A DNA stretch of 64,000 bases, from assembly GCF_900105625.1 (NCBI RefSeq), contig NZ_FNSD01000001.1:4278001-4342000 (forward strand), in the 5' to 3' direction. Numbering within the stretch: the first letter of the stretch is position 1; each line of letters begins with the position of its first letter. The stretch is from Terriglobus roseus (GTDB lineage Bacteria > Acidobacteriota > Terriglobia > Terriglobales > Acidobacteriaceae). Under the pieces are notes generated by a model that was given only the letters and a program-made list of their open reading frames with translations, made no database searches and was not told where the DNA came from. Of this stretch, positions 42,249 through 49,907 are shown one piece after another. The translations under genes were made by a program, and so were the position numbers.

Positions 42249-43802
42249 TCAGGGCAGGCGGCAGACCTTCGCGGCCTCGTTCTGGAATGGGCATGCGAAC
42301 CTGGTGGAAGCGGTTGCGGGCAACAGCATCCACGTAGCGCCGAGTGCTCTCACGCGGCTAAGGCGTTCTGCATCGCTGGCTGTCGCGAAGCCGGTTTGAA
42401 GAGAACTTCCACGCTGCCAAGCCTCAGCGAGCGCGGGAACGACTGATGCGACACCGCCATCCTTCGCCTGGTCCGGCAGCACAGTGCGTCGGGCTACGGC
42501 GCGGAACATCTGCGCGTCTTCGCTGGGCGTGTCGGTATAGTCAGCATCTGCGGCGAAGACTGCGTCGACCGGCGTGTTGGAGCGGACCCACAGGAATGCC
42601 CGCTCGTACGCGTTCCTGGGAACGGCGCCCGGCATCTCCCATTGGCCAGAATGCCCATAGATGCCGCGCTGCATGAATAACAGGCCCGCAGCCGTGACCA
42701 GGCAGGCGATCGCCGGCATCCAGCGCAAGCGCCGTGACAGGTCGCCGAGCAAGCCTCCGGCAAGGATCACGAAGACGAGGTAGACCGGGTGCAGCAGACG
42801 CAGCGGCTGCATACGCGCCAACAGCAGGCTCGTATTACCCGGATGGATGAGCAGTATGGAACCAGCGGCAGCGATGCCCGCGACTGCCGCAGTGGCAAAC
42901 GCCAAGTCTCTTGAGGATGATGCATTTGGACTGTGCATGGCGCTTGGGCGCGCGAAGTAGACCAGCAATACCGGAGCGGCAATCAGGCCTACCAACTCGT
43001 ACCACTCCCAACGGGCAAGGAACCAGTAGCCACGGCTGAGCGATGCCGCGCGAACGGCTGTGGGATCAGCCGGTGCGAGAACCTGCACGGCGGCCATCGC
43101 CATCAGCGCAAACGCAGCCAGTCCCACTATTCCCAACGCAGGGCGAGCCGACCGGCGCGCGATGACCGCAGCAAACAGCAGCGCAGCCCATACCGTCATC
43201 AGCGGATGCAGTGGTGCGGCGACCGCAAGGCATAGCAGTGCGGACCAGCGCCTGGAGCGGAGCAGCAGAGACAACCCGTAGAGCACCAGGGGTGTCCATA
43301 ACGAGCGCGCCGTCAGGTAGGGATCGGCAAGATACAGAGAGGTGCCTGCGACGGGCAGACCAAGGGCCACCGCTAACAGCAGCACCGCCCATCGCTGCGA
43401 CCGTACAGAAGGGAAGAGTACGCGCGCTAACGACCCGGCCGCAAGCAATGTCGCGAGGAGTGATACAGCAAATATCAGCAGCATTGCCCAGTCCTGCGGC
43501 AGATTCAGCACGCGGATCAGGCCTGCCAGAGCTGGAACGAACAGGCTCTGCGAAGTGTGCGCGATGGCGAAGGAATGTGGAAGATTGCGTTCTGTGGGGA
43601 ATAATTCCGGATGCAGCCGCAGGGTGACGCCGGTCGCATAGATGCCGCCATCTTCCGCGAACGGATGGTAGCCGAGCAGCGCAAACGCGAGCGCCCAGCA
43701 CAGGAGGATCCACGCTACCTGTGGCCGCGCAGAGGGAATGTCCTTCGTGGCACGGCCCCGCTTTTGTCGGTTCACCTCGGATAGAAGTGTGATGGTTGCC
43801 AT
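42249..43802 (-). CDS. Polytopic membrane protein of unknown function
   Basis: Protein of 517 residues with about eleven hydrophobic segments between residues 30 and 375 and a soluble C-terminal part of about 130 residues. The first loop holds FAEDGGIYATGVTLRLHPELF, with acidic residues in the first periplasmic loop, as in GT-C glycosyltransferases and related integral proteins. The soluble part has RAFLWVRSNTPVDAVFAADA, a pattern also seen in large membrane glycosyltransferase-like proteins. I do not recognise the family firmly. It is divergent from the flippase-like gene at 44003. Confidence 0.6.
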   Translation of the reverse strand: MATITLLSEVNRQKRGRATKDIPSARPQVAWILLCWALAFALLGYHPFAEDGGIYATGVTLRLHPELFPTERNLPHSFAIAHTSQSLFVPALAGLIRVLNLPQDWAMLLIFAVSLLATLLAAGSLARVLFPSVRSQRWAVLLLAVALGLPVAGTSLYLADPYLTARSLWTPLVLYGLSLLLRSRRWSALLCLAVAAPLHPLMTVWAALLFAAVIARRSARPALGIVGLAAFALMAMAAVQVLAPADPTAVRAASLSRGYWFLARWEWYELVGLIAAPVLLVYFARPSAMHSPNASSSRDLAFATAAVAGIAAAGSILLIHPGNTSLLLARMQPLRLLHPVYLVFVILAGGLLGDLSRRLRWMPAIACLVTAAGLLFMQRGIYGHSGQWEMPGAVPRNAYERAFLWVRSNTPVDAVFAADADYTDTPSEDAQMFRAVARRTVLPDQAKDGGVASVVPALAEAWQRGSSLQTGFATASDAERLSRVRALGATWMLLPATASTRFACPFQNEAAKVCRLP

Positions 43803-43927
43803 GGACTCTCTTGGGTTTGCTTCAACCGGCCTCGAACACTATAAGCCAACGTACAGGTACAGACGTGCCACGGGCCGTTGAGTTGTGTTGCTGGGTCGCA
43901 ATGGCGGTCCGGCAGGCTCTTGCTCCG

Positions 43928-43933
43928 TATAAT
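43928..43933 (+). promoter_or_regulatory. Consensus -10 element (TATAAT)
   Basis: A perfect TATAAT, 70 bp before the flippase-like gene at 44003. No good -35 box lies 16-18 bases upstream, so an extended or activator-dependent promoter is possible. Confidence 0.4.
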
Positions 43934-44002
43934 CATAGGGATGTCCCCCAAACACTCCGGCCCGCCTGCGGCCCTTGGGAACGCAGCCGGAAGGAACGCC
44001 GC

Positions 44003-45070
44003 TTGAGTCAAGAAGAGAAAAGCAGCAACGTACGGAAGTACTGGAAACTCATCCCCGGGTTTGCCATCTCCGCGTACTTCCTTTGGCGCGTGCTTCGTGA
44101 TCTAAAGGTCGACCGGCTGCGTGCGATGCGGTTGTCGCATCCCGTTTGGATCATGGTCTTCCTTGTTTTCATTGCCTGCGACTACGGCCTGCGCGGCTAT
44201 CGCTGGTGGTACATGCTGCGTCCGGTCAAGGCCTCCTATGTCGCCTGCGTTCGCGTGCTGCTAACCAGCCTGGCTGCTAACAACATTCTGCCCTTCCGCA
44301 TTGGCGACTTCATGCGGATCTTTGCCTACGCGCCAGATGTGAACGCACCCTCGTCCACGGTTCTCAGCACCGTACTTCTGGAGCGTCTGCTCGACATCTT
44401 TATGCTCTTCACTTTCTTTGTGATTGAGTTGCAGGGGGCGGATTCGCGCTTTCCGCGACAGATGATCCACGGGCACAGCCTGGGCGTGCAACACCTGGCG
44501 ATCGTCCTGTTGATCCTTGCTGCCCTTGGCCTTGGAGCACTGCTGTTCGGAACGAATCTGCTGCAACGGCTTACGAACCGATTGATTACGCGGTTCGGTC
44601 AGCATCCCCGCACGGAAAAGATCGGGGAGTGGGCACGGCTGCTATTTGGCGCGGTGGCTCACCTGACTTTCGCGGGACGCGTCTTGTTGGTCGTCATCAC
44701 TGCGGCCGTGTGGTGCTGCGAGGGTGTTGTCTTCGTCTCCGCTGCGAAGATGGTCGGCATCGCCTCCGGCGTACGGGGGCCATGGCTCGCAGCATCGCTC
44801 AGCAACCTGTCCTTCATGTTGCCGAGCGCGCCCGGCGGCATCGGTCCTTTCGAAGGATCGGCTAAGCTTGCCATGCAGTCGCAGGGCGCCATGGCAGACG
44901 ATGCGGCGCTGTATGCGGTGCTGGTTCACGTACTGATCTGGTTTGCCATTACGGCGGTTGGTGGTATCGGCTTCCTGGTGCATCGCGCATCGCGCGGTGC
45001 GATGAGCAAGCCGCTGGCGCAGGAGTTAGCTGCCGTTCCTGTCGAACTGGAAATTCCCGAAACTCATTAA
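44003..45070 (+). CDS. Lysylphosphatidylglycerol synthase TM-region / flippase-like protein
   Basis: Polytopic membrane protein of 355 residues with seven or eight hydrophobic segments. Family marks of the UPF0104/LPG synthase TM region are VLLTSLAANNILPFRIGDFM, LERLLDIFMLF and LSNLSFMLPSAPGGIGPFEG. Related proteins flip or move lipids and lipid-linked sugars; the soluble aminoacyl-transfer domain of MprF is absent. TTG at 44003 is chosen because AAGGA lies seven bases before it; no ATG in the frame fits better. It is 43 bp before argS. Confidence 0.82.
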   Translation: MSQEEKSSNVRKYWKLIPGFAISAYFLWRVLRDLKVDRLRAMRLSHPVWIMVFLVFIACDYGLRGYRWWYMLRPVKASYVACVRVLLTSLAANNILPFRIGDFMRIFAYAPDVNAPSSTVLSTVLLERLLDIFMLFTFFVIELQGADSRFPRQMIHGHSLGVQHLAIVLLILAALGLGALLFGTNLLQRLTNRLITRFGQHPRTEKIGEWARLLFGAVAHLTFAGRVLLVVITAAVWCCEGVVFVSAAKMVGIASGVRGPWLAASLSNLSFMLPSAPGGIGPFEGSAKLAMQSQGAMADDAALYAVLVHVLIWFAITAVGGIGFLVHRASRGAMSKPLAQELAAVPVELEIPETH

Positions 45071-45113
45071 GATTCACAGAACGCACTAAGTTCCGAAACA
45101 TCGCGAGATTCCT

Positions 45114-47105
45114 ATGTACCGCACACAGAAGCAGGCGCTGCTCAGCAAGATCGAGCAGGTGTTGAAGGATAAGTACGACATCACCGGCGCGAACATCGCG
45201 ACGGAGCAGCCGCCGACCATTGCGCTTGGCGAGATTGCGACGCCCGTTGCGTTTGAACTGGCGAAGCGGCTGCGCAAGGCTCCGAAGATGATCGCGGCAG
45301 AGCTTGCTGCGGAACTCAGTGGCATGGACGGTGTAGCAGCCATCGAAGTCGCGGGCGCCGGCTACCTCAACATCAAGCTTGACCGTGCGGCAGCGGCGAA
45401 GCGTATCGCGAACGGGGAACACGCGGATATCGGCGGCAAGGGTCTGCGGCTCATTGAGCACACGAGCATCAATCCGAACAAGGCCGCACACGTGGGCCAT
45501 CTCCGCAACGCTATCCTTGGCGACACCTTCGCACGCCTGTTGAAGAAGGACGAGTACAAGTCCGGCTATCCCGTCGTGGTGCAGAACTACATCGATAACA
45601 CCGGCGTGCAGGTTGCCGATGTGGTGGTTGCGCTGCTGCATCTGGAAGGCAAGACGCCGGAGCAGGTCGATGAACTTATCGGCGGCCTGATCGCGCGCGG
45701 CGAGCGGGTCGATTACTACATGTGGGATCTGTATGCCCGCGTGTCGCAGTGGTATGACAGCGATCCGGCACAGAAGGAAGCGCGCAAGAAGCTTCGCCTC
45801 GACACGCTGCATGAGCTTGAAGTAGGGCACAACGAAGTCTCTCGCGTTGCCGATCTTGTTGCCACGGCGGTGCTCGAGCGCCACCTTGAGACGATGGAGC
45901 GGCTCGGCATCGAGTACGATTTCCTGCCGCGCGAAAGTGAGATTCTGCACGGCCACTTCTGGGATGCTGCACGCGCACTGATGATTGAGCGCGGTGTGTT
46001 GTACGAAGAGACTGCGGGTAAGAACAAGGGGTGCTGGGTCATGCGGCGTCCAAATGCCGACACCATGGAAGCGGGCGCGACTGACGAGGATGCGAAGGTC
46101 ATTGTTCGATCCAACGGAACGGTGACGTATGTCGGGAAGGACATCGCCTATCACCTTTGGAAGTTCGGCCTGCTCCCGGGCCGGGATTTTGGCTACAAGG
46201 TCTTCCGCGAATACGAGACGCACCCCTGCTGGATCAGCACGATGGATGGCGAAGAGAAGCATCCGCACTTCGGCCAGGCGACGGCCATCTACAACGTCAT
46301 CGACTCCCGGCAAAATGACCCGCAGGCAAACGTTGTAGAGTCGCTTCGCGCGATGGGCTACATCGACGCAGCGGAGCACTACACGCATGTGAACTACGCC
46401 TTCGTTGCGCTGACGCCTCGTTGCGCCGAAGAACTGGGCTACGTCCTATCCGATGAAGACAAGCAGCGGCCCTACATCGAAGTCAGTGGACGTAAGGGCT
46501 TCGGCGTAAAGGCCGACGACCTGTTGGATCGCCTGATCGCGGCCGCCCGGGCTGAGGTCGATGCACGGCATCCTGAAGACGCGGAAGAGCTGCGGCGGGA
46601 CGCCGCGGAGAAGATCGCGATCGGTGCTCTGCGTTACTTCATGCTGAAGTTCACGCGCAATACGCTTATTGCTTTTGACTTCCGCGAGGCACTGTCGTTC
46701 GAAGGCGAGACTGGTCCGTATGTGCAGTACTCGGCGGTGCGTGCCGCGAATATTCTGCGCAAGTCCGGCGTGTCGCATGACGATGCACTTGCTGGTCTGC
46801 AGGGCATCGACCTGGCACCTTACTTCACCGGCGATGTGGGCGACAGTCTGTGGGCGATGTGGTTGATCGCATCGCGTGTAACAACCGTCATCGAACAGGC
46901 GATTGCAGCAGCAGAGCCTGCCATAGTTGCTCGCTATGCCTTCCAACTTGCGCAGGAGTTCAACAACTTCTACCACCGAAATCATGTGCTGAACGAGACC
47001 GATGAGTCGCGGAAGAAGCTGCTGCTGGCTACCGCGGCCGTGGCCTACCGTGAGTTAGAGCGCGTGTTGGGTTGGTTGGGAATTGCCGTTCCGGTTTCCA
47101 TGTAG
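45114..47105 (+). CDS. argS: Arginyl-tRNA synthetase
   Basis: Class I aminoacyl-tRNA synthetase of 663 residues that charges tRNA-Arg. N-terminal additional domain about 1-110, catalytic domain with HVGH (126-129) in the segment NPNKAAHVGHLRNAILGD. The KMSK equivalent is in GRKGFGVKADDLLD, as is common in bacterial ArgRS, and the alpha-helical anticodon-binding domain starts about 540 with TGPYVQYSAVRAANIL. The full set of family marks is present. Confidence 0.96.
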   Translation: MYRTQKQALLSKIEQVLKDKYDITGANIATEQPPTIALGEIATPVAFELAKRLRKAPKMIAAELAAELSGMDGVAAIEVAGAGYLNIKLDRAAAAKRIANGEHADIGGKGLRLIEHTSINPNKAAHVGHLRNAILGDTFARLLKKDEYKSGYPVVVQNYIDNTGVQVADVVVALLHLEGKTPEQVDELIGGLIARGERVDYYMWDLYARVSQWYDSDPAQKEARKKLRLDTLHELEVGHNEVSRVADLVATAVLERHLETMERLGIEYDFLPRESEILHGHFWDAARALMIERGVLYEETAGKNKGCWVMRRPNADTMEAGATDEDAKVIVRSNGTVTYVGKDIAYHLWKFGLLPGRDFGYKVFREYETHPCWISTMDGEEKHPHFGQATAIYNVIDSRQNDPQANVVESLRAMGYIDAAEHYTHVNYAFVALTPRCAEELGYVLSDEDKQRPYIEVSGRKGFGVKADDLLDRLIAAARAEVDARHPEDAEELRRDAAEKIAIGALRYFMLKFTRNTLIAFDFREALSFEGETGPYVQYSAVRAANILRKSGVSHDDALAGLQGIDLAPYFTGDVGDSLWAMWLIASRVTTVIEQAIAAAEPAIVARYAFQLAQEFNNFYHRNHVLNETDESRKKLLLATAAVAYRELERVLGWLGIAVPVSM

Positions 47106-47190
47106 GGGGTGCAAGCTTCTGTTGCGAAGTTCATCAAGCCAGGGTCCGGGATACGGCGAGAAGCGCACGGAAGATCTGACAAGTAACGCG

Positions 47191-47586
47191 TTATGCAGCT
47201 TGTGTGTCTGAGGGGATGTTTGCGACCACCCGGGTCAGCACTTTCACCAGTTCGGCGGGGTGCAGCGGTTTGGTGATCATCTCTGTGACGCCGAGGCGTT
47301 CCATCTCCGCGGGATTCTCCGATGCAACGCCGTTCACGAAAAAGACCACGGGAGCGGTGATACCTCGCTCACGCAGGGTCTGGATCAGTGTCAGGCCGTC
47401 CATATGGGGCATCTGCTTATCGCTCAGGATCACGTCGATGCGCTCTCGCTCCAGCACCAGGAGGGCGTCCAGGCCGTGTTCCGCGACGTGCACGGTCGCG
47501 CCCGTTTGCTGCAACACAAGGGAGAAGGTCAGCCGCAGGACGGGCTCATCATCGACGACGAGGATGGTGGAGTCGGAGAGCGTCAT
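47191..47586 (-). CDS. Single-domain response regulator (receiver only)
   Basis: Receiver protein of 131 residues without an output domain. The acidic pocket is D12-D13, the phosphorylation site is D56 in ILSDKQMPHMDG, and the lysine is K106 in ITKPLHP. The conserved Thr/Ser at the end of beta-4 is replaced by Asn (FVNG, N85), which may weaken the phosphorylation-dependent switch. Its ATG overlaps the pepA stop (ATGA). Partner kinase unknown. A longer in-frame extension exists upstream but runs inside pepA. Confidence 0.86.
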   Translation of the reverse strand: MTLSDSTILVVDDEPVLRLTFSLVLQQTGATVHVAEHGLDALLVLERERIDVILSDKQMPHMDGLTLIQTLRERGITAPVVFFVNGVASENPAEMERLGVTEMITKPLHPAELVKVLTRVVANIPSDTQAA

Positions 47587-49124
47587 GCAGCCAGCGCTCT
47601 TACCCATTCCACGATGGAACGCACGGCGACGCCGCTCGGGCCTTTCGCAATTTCGGTGTGATGCTCGTCGATCCACGCCTGGCCGGCGATGTCGAGGTGA
47701 ACCCACGGGGTCTCTCCCACGAACTCTTTCAGGAACATGGCTGCAGTGATGCTTCCGCCCCAGCGATCCCTGCCGGTGTTCATGATGTCCGCAATACTGC
47801 TCTTGATGAGTTCGCGATAGTCATCCGTGCAGGGCATTCGCCAGAAGTGTTCCCCGGCGGTACGTGCGGCCTGGTGAAAGTGAGCGCATGTCTCCTCATC
47901 GTTCGAGAAGAGTCCCGAGTTCAGCTTGCCCAGCGCAACCACCACGGCGCCCGTGAGCGTAGCGGCGTCGATCAGATGAGTCGCGCCAAGCGTCTTGGCG
48001 TAGTGCAGACCGTCGGCCAACACTAGCCTGCCCTCGGCATCGGTGTTCATGATTTCGATGGTCTTGCCGGACATTGCGGTCAGAACGTCGCCAGGCTTGT
48101 ACGCCGTGCCGCTTGGCATGTTCTCAGCCGAGCAAATTACGCTGATGACTTCAATCCTCGGCTTGAGGGCTGCGATGGCCTGCATGGCGCCGATCATGGC
48201 TCCGGCGCCGGCCATGTCGTACTTCATCTTGTCCATGCCGTCAGCCGGTTTGATGGAGATGCCGCCTGTGTCGAACGTGATGCCCTTGCCGACTAGTGCG
48301 GCGATCTTGCCGCCGGGCGCTGGCTGCGCAGGTGTGTACCGCATCACGATGAGTGCCGGCGGCTCCGCCGAACCTTGGGCAACACCGAGGAATGCGCCCA
48401 TGCCGAGTTCTTTAAGTTTGGCAGTGCTGTGGACCTCACAGGATAGGCCGGCTGCCCGGCACATCGTGGCTGTGCGCTTCCCGAGCTCGGTCGGCGTCAG
48501 TACGTTGCCAGGTTCGTTGACCAGCGATCGCGTGAAGTTCTGCGCCGCAGCGAAAATCATGCCTTCGGTGTGGCCTTCGCGGATCTCGTCCTGCGTCACC
48601 TTCTGTTGCGCCGGAGCAAGGATTGTGATGCCTTCCATGCTGCGATCCTTGCGGTCGCTGCGGTAGGTGTCGGGGTCAAAGTCGGCCAGGAGCGCGCCCT
48701 CAACCAGCGAACGCGCCGACGGCATACAGTCCAGGCTCTCCAGGTGCTCATCGGAGAGCGCGCGGTCTTCCGGGAAGAGAATGGCGACGCTGCGGATTGA
48801 TTTTGATTTCGCGAAACGAACCGCAGTGCCGGAGCCTATTCGCAACTCGTCGGGTGAAAGTTTCTTCACGTTACCCAGGCCAACGATCAGCAGGCGATCA
48901 GCCTTGAGGCCTTCCGGACGGTGCAGCAGCAATGTCTCTCCCCGGGCGGCTTTGAACTCGCCGGATGCGAGCACCGTGCTGGCTGCGTCGCTCAAGACGT
49001 CCGAGGTGGTCAGCAGAGTCGGAAGCGGGTTGGCGTCTGTACCCGAGGCAATATCAACTGCAAAGACGGTGAGCAGGGGCGTGACAAACGAATCTGCATC
49101 CGCGAAAAGAAGCTGTGTACTCAT
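47583..49124 (-). CDS. pepA: Leucyl aminopeptidase (M17)
   Basis: Cytoplasmic di-metal aminopeptidase of 513 residues. The C-terminal catalytic domain has GKGITFDTGGISIKP, which carries metal and active-site lysine/aspartate residues, and the family signature NTDAEGRLVLADGL. The N-terminal domain (about 1-180) is less conserved. It lies 75 bp after smpB on the same strand and is coupled to the response regulator. Confidence 0.95.
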   Translation of the reverse strand: MSTQLLFADADSFVTPLLTVFAVDIASGTDANPLPTLLTTSDVLSDAASTVLASGEFKAARGETLLLHRPEGLKADRLLIVGLGNVKKLSPDELRIGSGTAVRFAKSKSIRSVAILFPEDRALSDEHLESLDCMPSARSLVEGALLADFDPDTYRSDRKDRSMEGITILAPAQQKVTQDEIREGHTEGMIFAAAQNFTRSLVNEPGNVLTPTELGKRTATMCRAAGLSCEVHSTAKLKELGMGAFLGVAQGSAEPPALIVMRYTPAQPAPGGKIAALVGKGITFDTGGISIKPADGMDKMKYDMAGAGAMIGAMQAIAALKPRIEVISVICSAENMPSGTAYKPGDVLTAMSGKTIEIMNTDAEGRLVLADGLHYAKTLGATHLIDAATLTGAVVVALGKLNSGLFSNDEETCAHFHQAARTAGEHFWRMPCTDDYRELIKSSIADIMNTGRDRWGGSITAAMFLKEFVGETPWVHLDIAGQAWIDEHHTEIAKGPSGVAVRSIVEWVRALAA

Positions 49125-49199
49125 ACAGCTTCCAAGTGTATGCCGATCCGAGGGCCGGAATAGCGGGGTCGCAGGCCCTATGGGTTGTCAGAAATTTGG

Positions 49200-49727
49200 C
49201 TAGCGGCGCTGACTGCGCGCAATGGCAGACTTGGCTTCCTTGTCCGCCTCGTGCTTGCGTTCGGTTTCGCGCTTGTCCCAGTCCTGCTTACCCTTGGCCA
49301 ATGCCAGCTCGCACTTCACGCGACCGTTCTTGAAGTACAGCCGCGTGGGGATGAGCGTGTAGCCCTTCTCCTTCGTCTTGACGGACAACCGCCGCAACTC
49401 TTCCTTATGCAGCAGCAACTTCCGTGTCCGTGTCTCCTCATGATTCATGGTGTTGCCATGGGAGAAGGCGCCGATGTGCGCATTGAGAAGGAACGCCTCG
49501 CCGTCCTTGACCAGGCCGTAGGCATCGCGCAGATTTGCCTTGCCTTCCCGGATGCTTTTGACCTCTGTGCCGCGCAGCGCAACGCCGCACTCCCAACGAT
49601 CGGTCAGGAAGTAGTTATGCCCGGCCTGCCGGTTGTACGCGGCGTCGCGGGTGCCGACTGCAACGGCGTCGCGCTCCTTCGGCTTCTTTGAAGGGTTCTG
49701 CTGCGTCGCCGTGGGACTGTGTGCCAT
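49200..49727 (-). CDS. smpB: SsrA-binding protein SmpB
   Basis: RNA-binding partner of tmRNA in ribosome rescue, 175 residues. The OB-fold core shows GVALRGTEVKSIREGKANLR, LLNAHIGAFSHGN, and TKEKGYTLIPTRLYFKNGR, then the C-terminal basic tail KGKQDWDKRETER that reaches into the mRNA path. The first 30 residues are an unusual Lys/Pro/Thr-rich extension. The ssrA gene is not in this window. Confidence 0.95.
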   Translation of the reverse strand: MAHSPTATQQNPSKKPKERDAVAVGTRDAAYNRQAGHNYFLTDRWECGVALRGTEVKSIREGKANLRDAYGLVKDGEAFLLNAHIGAFSHGNTMNHEETRTRKLLLHKEELRRLSVKTKEKGYTLIPTRLYFKNGRVKCELALAKGKQDWDKRETERKHEADKEAKSAIARSQRR

Positions 49728-49835
49728 AAGATTTCAGATGCTAGCACGGGCCTTGCGGACGCACCGTCTGTTGCGCCCGCGATGGTACACTCGACACACG
49801 AAAACAGGCAGTATCGAGCCTCCCCCGGGTTTGTT

Positions 49836-49854
49836 GTGAGCGCTTTGCGCTCAC
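49836..49854. other. Hairpin in the leader of the secretin operon
   Basis: GTGAGCGC (49836-49843) and GCGCTCAC (49847-49854) form a perfect 8-bp stem with a TTT loop, 54 bases before the secretin start. There is no T-tract, so it may be an mRNA stability element, a protein site or a weak attenuator. Confidence 0.45.
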
Positions 49855-49907
49855 GCCCGTCCAATGGGAAGCAGGGATCACCTGGAAGGCGGACGCGGAA
49901 GTTGAAG

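Noticed and set aside
46488-46535. Degenerate KMSK motif in ArgRS as a defect
   Set aside because: Bacterial ArgRS proteins often lack a canonical KMSK and use a form like GRKGFGVKADDL, so this is normal.
49125-49907. tmRNA gene (ssrA) next to smpB
   Set aside because: No tRNA-like ends or tag sequence were seen around smpB.
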